DNA from: Streptomyces sp. NRRL S-118
GTDB lineage: Bacteria; Actinomycetota; Actinomycetes; Streptomycetales; Streptomycetaceae
Direction of reading: 5' to 3'
NCBI RefSeq assembly: GCF_000716335.1
Contig: NZ_KL591031.1
Span: forward strand, 1 to 39,287
DNA: 39,287 nt
The number at the start of each line of letters is the position of its first letter. The first letter of the stretch is position 1. Of this stretch, positions 31,844 through 38,570 are shown in pieces. The translations under genes were made by a program, and so were the position numbers. The notes below the pieces were generated by a model. That model was not told the origin of the DNA and did no database searches. It saw nothing but the letters and a program-made list of their open reading frames with translations.

Positions 31844-32470
31844 ATGAGCACCACACACGCGCGAATGAGCCAGGAGAGCCGTACCCGGACCTCTGCCGGG
31901 CCGCCGCCGGCCGGGACGCTGTACGAGGACGAGCTGGGCCGTGGCCTGCGGACCGCCGACGAGTACGTCTTCGCGGCGATATACCGGCGCTGGGGCCGGG
32001 TCGTCCACACCATGGCAGCCCGGTCCCTCGGTGACGCCGACGAGGCGGAGGACGTGACGCAGCAGGTCTTCATCGGCGCCTGGCGGGGGCGGGCCGGGTT
32101 CCACCCGGAGCGGGGACCGCTCGGCGCATGGCTCGTGGGCATCACCCGGCGCAAGATAGTCGACGCGCTGGAGGCACGGACGAGGCGCCTTGCACTCGTC
32201 GACTCGGCCACCCGCAGTGCGCGCACGCGGCTTCCCGGCAGCGGGCCGGACGAGGTCCTCGACCGCGTTCTGCTGGTGGACGAGCTGGCGCGGCTGCCCC
32301 GGAGCCAGCGTGACGTCCTGTGCCTGGCCTTCTACGGGGACCTCACCCAGACGCAGATCGCGGAGCGCACCGGAATGCCCCTGGGCACCGTCAAGAGCCA
32401 CGCCCACCGCGGTCTGCACCGGCTGCGCCGGGCGATCGAACAGGGCCGGGCCGGCACCACGGACGCGTGA
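31844..32470 (+). CDS. ECF-family RNA polymerase sigma factor
   Basis: A 208-residue sigma-70 family protein of group IV. Region 2: TADEYVFAAIYRRWGRVVHT, MAARSLGDADEAEDVTQQVF and IGAWRGRAGFHPERGPLGAW, then LVGITRRKIVDALEA. Region 4: ARLPRSQRDVLCLAFYGDLT, QTQIAERTGMPLGTVKSHAH and RGLHRLRRAIEQ. Regions 2 and 4 are complete and the linker is short. The ATG at 31844 follows AGGAGGGAGCAGGC; the longer open frame upstream runs through the divergent gene. The MerR-B12 gene is divergent, and a DUF4397 gene and a zinc anti-sigma gene lie downstream on the same strand, so the sigma factor is probably held by that anti-sigma and turned on through the MerR-B12 regulator. Confidence 0.95.
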   Translation: MSTTHARMSQESRTRTSAGPPPAGTLYEDELGRGLRTADEYVFAAIYRRWGRVVHTMAARSLGDADEAEDVTQQVFIGAWRGRAGFHPERGPLGAWLVGITRRKIVDALEARTRRLALVDSATRSARTRLPGSGPDEVLDRVLLVDELARLPRSQRDVLCLAFYGDLTQTQIAERTGMPLGTVKSHAHRGLHRLRRAIEQGRAGTTDA

Positions 32471-32567
32471 CGGAAAACGGGGAACCAGCCGCATCCGTGG
32501 CGCCCCCGGGTCCCGAAACCCCAGCGACTCCCCCCACCGGGGAGGGCACACCGAAGGGATGATCCCC

Positions 32568-33407
32568 ATGAACTCCCGGAGCCCCCGAACCATCGCCGCC
32601 GCTGCCGGCGCCTGCGCCCTCGCGCTGGGTGTCGCCGCGCCCGCCGCCGCGGCCGCGTCCACCGGCGCCGCCGACAAAGCCATGGTGTCCGTCTTCCACG
32701 GCGTTCCCGGGCTGACGGTCGACGTCTATGCCAACGGCAACGAACTGCTCGGCGACTTCAAGCCCGGCACCGTGACGGAGCCGCAGTCGCTCGACGCCGG
32801 CACCTACGACATCCAGATCTTCCCGGCGGGCCAGGGACCTGACGGAACACCGGCCGTGGAGAAAGAGATCAAGGTACCGGCCGGAGCGAACGCCACCATC
32901 GCCGCCCACCTGTCTGCCGACGGGAAGCCGCGGCTCACAGCTTTCGTGAACGACGTCGCGAAGCTCGACGCCGGCACGTCACGGCTGACCGTGCGCCACG
33001 TGGCCGCGGCGCCGGCCGTCGACGTCCGTGCGGGCGGACAGCCGGTCTTCACGAACCTGACGAACCCCGAGGAGGACACCACCGTGGTCGACGCCGGTGC
33101 CGTCTCCGCCGACGTGGTGCTCGCCGGTACGGACACCGTGGCCATCGGTCCGGCCGACCTGAACCTCAAGGAGGGCACCAGCAACATCGTCTACGCGTGG
33201 GGCAGCGCCGAGGACAAGAACCTGGCTCTGACCGCCCAGACGCTCAGTGCAAAGGAGTCGGCGCCACAGGCGCTCGCGGCAGGTGGCAGCGGTGCCGCCG
33301 CGGCCCCGAACTCCTCCGGTCAGTGGCTTGCCTGGATCGCCGCCGTCGGCGCCGTGACGGTGACCGGTGTCCTGGTGACCCGCCGGGTCGCGGACCCGCG
33401 GTTCTGA
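32568..33407 (+). CDS. Exported DUF4397 protein with C-terminal membrane anchor
   Basis: A 279-residue exported protein: signal peptide MNSRSPRTIAAAAGACALAL then GVAAPAAAAA, followed by two DUF4397 modules. Module one is about 40-140 (KAMVSVFHGVPGLTVDVYAN, GNELLGDFKPGTVTEPQSLD, AGTYDIQIFPAGQGPDGTPA). Module two is about 145-245 (LTVRHVAAAPAVDVRAGGQP, GAVSADVVLAGTDTVAIGPA). An Ala/Ser/Gly linker leads to a final helix (GQWLAWIAAVGAVTVTGVLV) and a basic tail TRRVADPRF, so it is membrane-anchored with the domains outside. No LPxTG motif is seen. ATG 32568 is preferred to ATG 32559 because GAAGGG is then correctly spaced. It is a probable target of the ECF factor just upstream. Confidence 0.88.
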   Translation: MNSRSPRTIAAAAGACALALGVAAPAAAAASTGAADKAMVSVFHGVPGLTVDVYANGNELLGDFKPGTVTEPQSLDAGTYDIQIFPAGQGPDGTPAVEKEIKVPAGANATIAAHLSADGKPRLTAFVNDVAKLDAGTSRLTVRHVAAAPAVDVRAGGQPVFTNLTNPEEDTTVVDAGAVSADVVLAGTDTVAIGPADLNLKEGTSNIVYAWGSAEDKNLALTAQTLSAKESAPQALAAGGSGAAAAPNSSGQWLAWIAAVGAVTVTGVLVTRRVADPRF

Positions 33408-33810
33408 GCCCGTCCGAAGCCCCATCGGCCGGATGGCGCCCGGCGGCGCTGGTCACCGTGCCGCCGGGTGCCGGGTGCCGGGTGCACCCGGGCTCGGTGA
33501 CGGCCGCCATGCCGGCAGCACTGCTCAACCTGGTGCCCCAGCCCTTGGACCGGCCGCGCACGTGGAGGAAACGGCGCCGCACCGCAGCGCGGTTCGGCCG
33601 CCCACCCGGCTCGCCTCTTGCGTCCCGGGAACCGGGGCGGGCACGCCGGAGCACCGCCCCGGCCCGTGTACCCCACCGGACGGCGCACCGGACGCACCAC
33701 CGGACCTGCTCACCCCCGCTCGACCGGAGCGGGCCGGACATCCGTCCACGACCGTCGCCGCGGCGGAGCCCCGCTCGGCTGTGGGGCGGACCCTGCGGGA
33801 GGGGAACACC
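33408..33810. other. Intergenic region, no gene seen
   Basis: No gene is supported; the open frame continuous with the anti-sigma gene is Arg/Pro-rich here. The sequence CCGGGTGCCGGGTGCCGGGTGCACCCGG near 33462-33490 contains a small tandem CCGGGTG run. Confidence 0.4.
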
Positions 33811-34356
33811 GTGGCGCACGTCGAACCCGCGCACTTGTTGGAGCTGGCCCTGGGCCATGCTGCCGCCGACGGGGACGAGGATGCCGCCGCTCTGCGGCAC
33901 ATCGCCGTGTGCGACCGCTGTCGCGCGGAGTTCGCGTGGATGAGGCGTGTGGTGACCGCGGCACGCGGCGTCGACGCGTCGGACCTGCTGGTCGTGTCTC
34001 CGGAGCGGGTGTGGGAGCGGCTCTCCCGGGAGCCGGCAGGGTCCGTGGAGCCGGCGTCACCACCGCACCGGGCCGGTGCCCGAGCTCCGTCGGCGAACGG
34101 CCTCGCCGGTGCACGTGCCCCCGGCCGCCGGGCCGGTGCCGTACCCTGCCGCCTGCTCCTCGGCGTGGTCGTCCTGCTCGCCGCGACCGGCCTCGTGCGA
34201 CGGTACCGCCGTAGCCTGTCCCGCTCCCGTACCGTGCCCCGCATCCCTCCCGTGTCCCGTTCCCGGCGGATCGGCTCCGGCGCACCGGCCCGCCGCACGG
34301 ACCGCGGAAGTCAGCGGATGCGCGTACGGCGGTCGTGCACGACTCTGGAGACATGA
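33811..34356 (+). CDS. Zinc-binding anti-sigma factor (ZAS type), single-pass
   Basis: A 181-residue protein from GTG 33811 (GGGAGGGGAACACC before it). The N-terminal cytosolic domain shows the ZAS signature H30-x3-C34-x2-C37 (LRHIAVCDRCRAEFAWMRRV), preceded by HLLELALGHAAADGDEDAAA. A linker leads to one membrane helix at about 113-130 (CRLLLGVVVLLAATGLV). The region after the helix is unusually basic and Ser/Arg-rich (RRYRRSLSRSRTVPRIPPVS), unlike normal extracytoplasmic domains, so the C-terminal part may be frameshifted. The stop overlaps the start of the DUF6480 gene (ATGA). By position and motif it should sequester the ECF sigma factor encoded 1.3 kb upstream. Confidence 0.75.
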   Translation: MAHVEPAHLLELALGHAAADGDEDAAALRHIAVCDRCRAEFAWMRRVVTAARGVDASDLLVVSPERVWERLSREPAGSVEPASPPHRAGARAPSANGLAGARAPGRRAGAVPCRLLLGVVVLLAATGLVRRYRRSLSRSRTVPRIPPVSRSRRIGSGAPARRTDRGSQRMRVRRSCTTLET

Positions 34357-34532
34357 CAGACCCTCTCGTGCCTCCCGGGGAGACTCCGCCGGTCGAGGGC
34401 TCCACGGCCGAGGCCCACGAGGAACGCGCGGACGGCGGCATGTGGGAGCACCCGGGCATCTGGGTGTGGCTCATCGTCCTCGGCGCGGTGATCGTGGCGG
34501 GGTTCTTCCTGGCCCGTGTCCTCTTCCTGTGA
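34353..34532 (+). CDS. Small membrane protein, DUF6480-like
   Basis: A 59-residue protein: MTDPLVPPGETPPVEGSTAE, AHEERADGGMWEHPG, then one membrane helix IWVWLIVLGAVIVAGFFLAR and VLFL at the end. The PPGETPPxEGS start and single C-terminal helix are typical of the small actinobacterial family DUF6480. ATG 34353 lies in ATGA overlap with the anti-sigma stop and has CTGGAG as ribosome site, so it is coupled to that gene. Function is unknown; a membrane role in the same sigma regulon is likely. Confidence 0.8.
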   Translation: MTDPLVPPGETPPVEGSTAEAHEERADGGMWEHPGIWVWLIVLGAVIVAGFFLARVLFL

Positions 34533-35139
34533 CCGGGCGCCGTCACACCATCGGCCGGATCCGCCGCCCATCGACTCCGCCGGCGCCACCGCACCCACGG
34601 GCTACCCGCTCGGGCAACCGAAGCGATGGCGCAGACTCCGGCCATCAGCATCCACGCGATTCCGCTGACTGCGCTGGCCGGGGGTGCACCACTGACACCG
34701 TCATCGGTGCCGGCCCAGCGCGACACGCGGCAGCGGAGGCGGACGACTCCGGAGCGGACTCCGGAGCGGAAGGTGCGGCGGCCGGCGCCACCCACGGCTC
34801 GTCGCCCGCCGAGGCGGCACAGTGGCCGCCGGACCCGCGAGGCAGCGGTGGGCCGGCGGTCCAGCAGCCATCGGGGCCGGTCGGCGTGGCAGGGCTCGGC
34901 GGAGTTCAGCAAGCGGCCGGCGGTGGCCGTGGCCAACGAAGCCTTCAAACAACCACAGAAGATCGGTGGCTCCCGTGGGGGTGGGGGAGCGGCCCGCCCG
35001 TCGTTGCCGACCTTCTGCCGGGCGGTGCTCCTGTCGGTGCGGGGTGCCGCCGTTGCATCCCCGCGGTCCTGACCGCCGCACATCGCCGCGGCTGGTGGGG
35101 GCGGCATCGAGGGTGCACGCGCAGGGGACAATACGGATC
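34533..35139. other. Intergenic region, no gene seen
   Basis: No gene is supported. A tandem ACTCCGGAGCGG pair lies at about 34747-34770. Long open frames on both strands here are low-complexity shadows. Confidence 0.4.
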
Positions 35140-36015
35140 ATGGACTACGGCGTGAGGGAACCAGTACGGCTCGGACGGACCCAGCTCCTGAACGGTCGCT
35201 TCCTGGGCTGGGCGGAATGGGGACCGGCCGACGGCATACCGGTGTTGGTGTGTCCGGGGGCGGCCACCAGCAGGTGGCTCGGTTTCGGTGGCGGCATCGT
35301 CGACTCGGCCGGGATCCGGCTCATCAGCGTCGACCGGCCCGGCCTCGGTGCCTCGGACCCGGCCCCCGGCCGGACACTGAGCAGTTGGGCCACCGACATC
35401 CGCCACTTCGTCCAGGAGCGGGCCCTGCGCACGCCGTCGGCGGTGGGGTTCTCGCAGGGGGCACCATTCGCCCTCGCCCTGGCGGCCGGCCGCGTGGTGA
35501 ACGCGGTGGCCGTGGTGTCCGGCAGCGACGAACTCGCCCATCCTCGCTTCGCCCACTCGCTGACCCCTCAGGTGCGGGGCATGGTGGACGCCGTCGCGGC
35601 CGGCGCCGACGCCGCGGAGGCTTCCTTCGCCGACTTCGGCAGCGCCGACGCACTGTGGGATCTGATCGTCACGACGAGCCCCGAGGCTGATCTGGCCGTC
35701 TACACCGACCCGGTCTTCGAGCCCTCGTTCCGGCGCGCGATGGACGAGGCGTTCAGCCAGGGCCCGGCGGGCTATGCCCGCGACACCGTCCTGGCGATGG
35801 ACCGCTGGCCATTCGACCCCGCTGACATCGCCGTCCCGGTCGACCTCTGGTACGGACAGCAGGACACCAGCCCGGTCCACTCCCCGGATCTGGGTGAATC
35901 GCTCGCCCGGATGATCCCGACGGCGACCCGGCACCTTTTCCCCGATGCCGCCGGTTCCTTGCTCTGGACATACTCCGAAGCCGTCCTGCGCACCTTGCTG
36001 GGCCACGTCCGGTGA
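35140..36015 (+). CDS. Alpha/beta-fold hydrolase, catalytic His not evident
   Basis: A 291-residue alpha/beta hydrolase: GWAEWGPADGIPVLVCPGAA, GIRLISVDRPGLGASDPAPG, SSWATDIRHFVQERALRTPS, nucleophile elbow AVGFSQGAPFALAL (GxSxG with Ser), acid strand VPVDLWYGQQDTSPVHSPDL, and the end RHLFPDAAGSLLWTYSEAVL. In relatives the last loop reads (P)xAGHxxLW with the catalytic His; here it is DAAGSLLW, so the His is replaced by Gly unless a neighbouring His takes over. The ATG at 35140 follows GCAGGGGACAATACGGATC, a modest ribosome site. It is monocistronic. Substrate unknown. Confidence 0.85.
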   Translation: MDYGVREPVRLGRTQLLNGRFLGWAEWGPADGIPVLVCPGAATSRWLGFGGGIVDSAGIRLISVDRPGLGASDPAPGRTLSSWATDIRHFVQERALRTPSAVGFSQGAPFALALAAGRVVNAVAVVSGSDELAHPRFAHSLTPQVRGMVDAVAAGADAAEASFADFGSADALWDLIVTTSPEADLAVYTDPVFEPSFRRAMDEAFSQGPAGYARDTVLAMDRWPFDPADIAVPVDLWYGQQDTSPVHSPDLGESLARMIPTATRHLFPDAAGSLLWTYSEAVLRTLLGHVR

Positions 36016-36027
36016 CGTGGCTGCGTC

Positions 36028-36185
36028 GAGGAGCCCAGACTGCTCGAGCACGGCGTGTGGGGCGGCCTGACCGAGCGGGAGCGACGCACTGCTGCGGCGC
36101 CGGCCGACCGTGAGCTCCTGGCAGCGCCTGCTGGACACCGCGCGCCGAGCAGGCCCGGCAGGCCGCGGGGCATCAGGAGCCCGGC
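36028..36185 (+). pseudogene. WhiB-family regulator, C-terminal scrap
   Basis: Just after the hydrolase stop one frame reads EPRLLEHGVWGGLTERERR, carrying the GVWGG turn that defines WhiB-like iron-sulphur regulators. A shift at about 36090 continues LLRRRPTVSSWQRLLDTARR, the DNA-binding C-terminus of one WhiB subgroup. The four-cysteine cluster-binding part is missing upstream. It is a truncated, frameshifted relic. Confidence 0.6.
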
Positions 36186-36831
36186 GCAGGGTGGTGGCAG
36201 GCAGGCTGATCGCCTCGGACCACCGGAGGGCCACCGCCCCGCGCCGGATGCCGCCTGCCGCTCCAGGAGCTCCTGCCACTCCTGGCCCGTTCAGGCCGAG
36301 GCCACCGGACGCCGAAAGGGACATGGTGCGCACTGCCACGCGTGTCCGAGAACGGCAAGTCTTCACGCTCCGTGCACACTTGGCATGCTCCCATGCCTGC
36401 GGGGATGGTCCCACCAGGGACAGCCGCGGCCGGCCAGGACACCTTCCTCGCCTTCCGTCTCGTTCATCGGGCCCACGCCGAATCAGGCCCGTTCCCGTCC
36501 GCCCGGCGTGCGCGTGAAGCGAAGCCGACCGAGCCGGGCCTGGTGCGGCCGAGCACCAAGCTTCCTTGCCGGGCATCACCCTCTTGGACTTGGGATCTCT
36601 CTGCTGCTCCGGTGGTGGCACGGCGCAGGAGCCCTGAACCGTCGGTGCACCGCCGGTACGCGGCGCACCCCACTGCGGTCGGTCCCGACGGGGCTCTCTT
36701 CGGCGACCACCGCACCGATTCGGTGGGCGGGAGCGGCTTCGCGGCCCTTCGGGTACGGGCGAGAGCGTTGATCACCCTCCCGGCTCGCGTCTCACCGGCC
36801 GGGCCATGCCGCGGCGCGTCCGCACGACCTC
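36186..36831. other. Intergenic region with a solitary CRISPR-like repeat
   Basis: No gene is supported. Apart from the CRISPR-like unit at 36385-36412 nothing recognisable was found. Confidence 0.4.
36385..36412 (+). CRISPR. Solitary type I-E-like repeat
   Basis: ATGCTCCCATGCCTGCGGGG followed by ATGGTCCC matches the Streptomyces type I-E repeat pattern (NTGCTCCCCGCGCCTGCGGG, then GATGGTCCC) except for one missing base and two changes in the left arm. No second unit lies 61 bp to either side. Confidence 0.4.
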
Positions 36832-37617
36832 TCACTGCCTGGGCGGCAGCTCTTCCAGCGGTGCGACCGTGCGCCCACCTCGTACGACGGGCAGCCCCCG
36901 CACCATTCGGTCGATCATGTGCTCGTAACGCAGCCCCGTCTCGACGAGGTAGAGGTCATCGCCGGCGCCGTCACCATCGGCGATGAGGACCTCCGGCACC
37001 ACAAGGTCGGACAGGCCGGCGTGCGGCGCCGGATCCTCGACGACCAGGCCATGGCCGTCGAGGTCGAGATGGTCGGGCACCAGAACCCGCCCGCGCAGGC
37101 GGCCGCCGACCTCGGGCAGGAACTCGTCCCACATGATCGCCAGCGCGGCGCGCAGGTCACCGAGGACTCCGACGTGCTGGTCGGTGGAGGTGCCGACGAA
37201 GGTCTCGGCCTCGATGTCGCCCTGCACCAGGAGGCGTGAGGTGCCGGCGAGGACGAGGTTGGCCACTTTCAGGTCACCGAGCACGATCAGCGACGGGCTG
37301 CCGTAGTCCAGGTTGAGGATGTTGCCCTCGACATGGAGGTCGCCGTCGATGACGTATCCGGTGACCGCGCCGTCGATTCCGTCGTACTCGGGTCGGCCGC
37401 CGGCCTTGATCCAGGGATTGCGGCGCCGGTACTGGTGGTCGTCCAGCCAGAGGGAGCCGGCCAGCACCGCGTGGCCCGGGTGCAGGATGTACTCGTCCTC
37501 GTCGAGGCTGCTGTAGGTCTCCTGGGGAAGGCCGCGTCGCTCGAACGCTGTGACCGTCTCCGCCCATGTTCGGTAGATCGTCTCCATGATCGGCACAGTA
37601 GACGCCTGGGCTGACAT
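36832..37617 (-). CDS. Hypothetical beta-helical (polymer-forming-like) protein
   Basis: A 261-residue cytosolic protein. After an N-terminal helix (METIYRTWAETVTAFERRGL) it builds repeated short strands typical of a beta-helix: GYVIDGDLHVEGNILNLDYG, SPSLIVLGDLKVANLVLAGT, SRLLVQGDIEAETFVGTSTD, QHVGVLGDLRAALAIM. A second half (RVLVPDHLDLDGHGLVVEDP, VPEVLIADGDGAGDDLYLVE) is more acidic. GDL/GDI turns recall bactofilin-like polymer-forming proteins, but no bactofilin signature is clear. ATG 37617 is chosen because AGGTGGGGGG lies directly upstream; ATG 37587 is an alternative. Monocistronic, function unknown. Confidence 0.75.
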   Translation of the reverse strand: MSAQASTVPIMETIYRTWAETVTAFERRGLPQETYSSLDEDEYILHPGHAVLAGSLWLDDHQYRRRNPWIKAGGRPEYDGIDGAVTGYVIDGDLHVEGNILNLDYGSPSLIVLGDLKVANLVLAGTSRLLVQGDIEAETFVGTSTDQHVGVLGDLRAALAIMWDEFLPEVGGRLRGRVLVPDHLDLDGHGLVVEDPAPHAGLSDLVVPEVLIADGDGAGDDLYLVETGLRYEHMIDRMVRGLPVVRGGRTVAPLEELPPRQ

Positions 37618-37892
37618 CCCCCCACCTGCGGAACAGCCCTCTGCGGATCCGGGAAGCCTCCGCAGGCTTGTGCCACCCGGCGATCATGCACCCGCCCACT
37701 GTCGCCGGCCTGCCCGTGTGCCATCCGTTCCTGCGGCGGCGGGAGCCCCGCCCCTGCGACGGCGAGGCGGCGGGAGGACGCTGGGCCCCCGGACCGTCCG
37801 TCCTGCCCATGGGGATCAGGCGCGCCTCCGCTGATGTGGGCGATATGGCGTGCGCGGGGGAGAACAGCGAGGCGTGTGGTGCCGCGCCGGGT

Positions 37893-38402
37893 TCAGGGTG
37901 CGTGTTGTGCTCCGGGCTGGCCGGTGAGGGTGTTGAGGTTGGTCACCAAGCGGTCGAGGAGGTGCCCGAGTTGGGCCTGCTCTTCGGGGGTGAAGCCGGC
38001 GAGGGCCTCGGCGTCGATTCCGGAGCGCAAAGCCTGGATGCCCGAGCGTACGGCTTTGGCCTTGTCGGTGAGGTGGACAAGGGCGCGGCGGGCGTCGGCC
38101 GGGTCGGGGCTGCGGGTGATCAGGCCGTCGCGTTCCATGCGCTTGAGGTTGACGGCCATGGTGGGCTGCTCGACGCCGGTGTGACGGGCGAGCTCGCTCT
38201 GGGTGCGTCCGTCCTTCTCGTAGAGGGCGAGCAGTGTGGGGAGCTGACCCGGTGAGGCGCCGAGCACGGCCAGACGCGCGGTGATGGCCTGGCCCAGCAG
38301 ACGGGCGGCGTGGTTCACCGTGTAGCAGACCATCGACTCCGCCTCGGAGCGGGCCCTTGGGTCGCCGGTGGGAGTCGCTTCGTGCTGTGCGCGTGCCGCC
38401 AT
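37893..38402 (-). CDS. MarR-family transcriptional regulator
   Basis: A 169-residue winged-helix regulator: YTVNHAARLLGQAITARLAV (dimer helix), LGASPGQLPTLLALYEKDGR, HTH TQSELARHTGVEQPTMAVNL, KRMERDGLITRSPDPADARR (wing), ALVHLTDKAKAV and a C-terminal dimer helix FTPEEQAQLGHLLDRLVTNL. The frame is intact and of normal length plus about 20 N-terminal residues. It is divergent from an NADPH:quinone-oxidoreductase-type gene across a 168-bp region holding two matched palindromes (38452 and 38480), so it very likely represses both. No cysteine pair of the redox-sensing subgroup is obvious; Cys26 is the only candidate. Confidence 0.93.
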   Translation of the reverse strand: MAARAQHEATPTGDPRARSEAESMVCYTVNHAARLLGQAITARLAVLGASPGQLPTLLALYEKDGRTQSELARHTGVEQPTMAVNLKRMERDGLITRSPDPADARRALVHLTDKAKAVRSGIQALRSGIDAEALAGFTPEEQAQLGHLLDRLVTNLNTLTGQPGAQHAP

Positions 38403-38438
38403 GGCCGCCTCGTGTCCTCGCGTGCTGATCGGGGTGCC

Positions 38439-38492
38439 TTGACATCATTCCATAGGCACCTATCCTCACCACAGGAAGCATAGTCATCTATG
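38439..38492. promoter_or_regulatory. Promoter and twin MarR operators
   Basis: Two 12-bp palindromes share ATAG-N-CA-N-CTAT: ATAGGCACCTAT (38452-38463) and ATAGTCATCTAT (38480-38491, extended to CATAG...CTATG at 38479-38492), 28 bp apart. The first overlaps a + strand promoter TTGACA (38439-38444)-16 bp-TATCCT (38461-38466) serving the oxidoreductase gene. Confidence 0.75.
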
Positions 38493-38570
38493 TAACCTGT
38501 CGGAGTGTGCTCGCTGCGAGCCACGCCTGCCCCCCACCGCCAGCCGTCGTGAACGGCAGGAAGGATCGTC

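Noticed and set aside
33710..35131. 473-residue minus-strand open frame
   Set aside because: It is antisense to the anti-sigma and DUF6480 genes and has low-complexity Arg/Pro/Ser composition.
34945..36621. 558-residue minus-strand open frame
   Set aside because: It is antisense to the intact alpha/beta hydrolase with no domain of its own.
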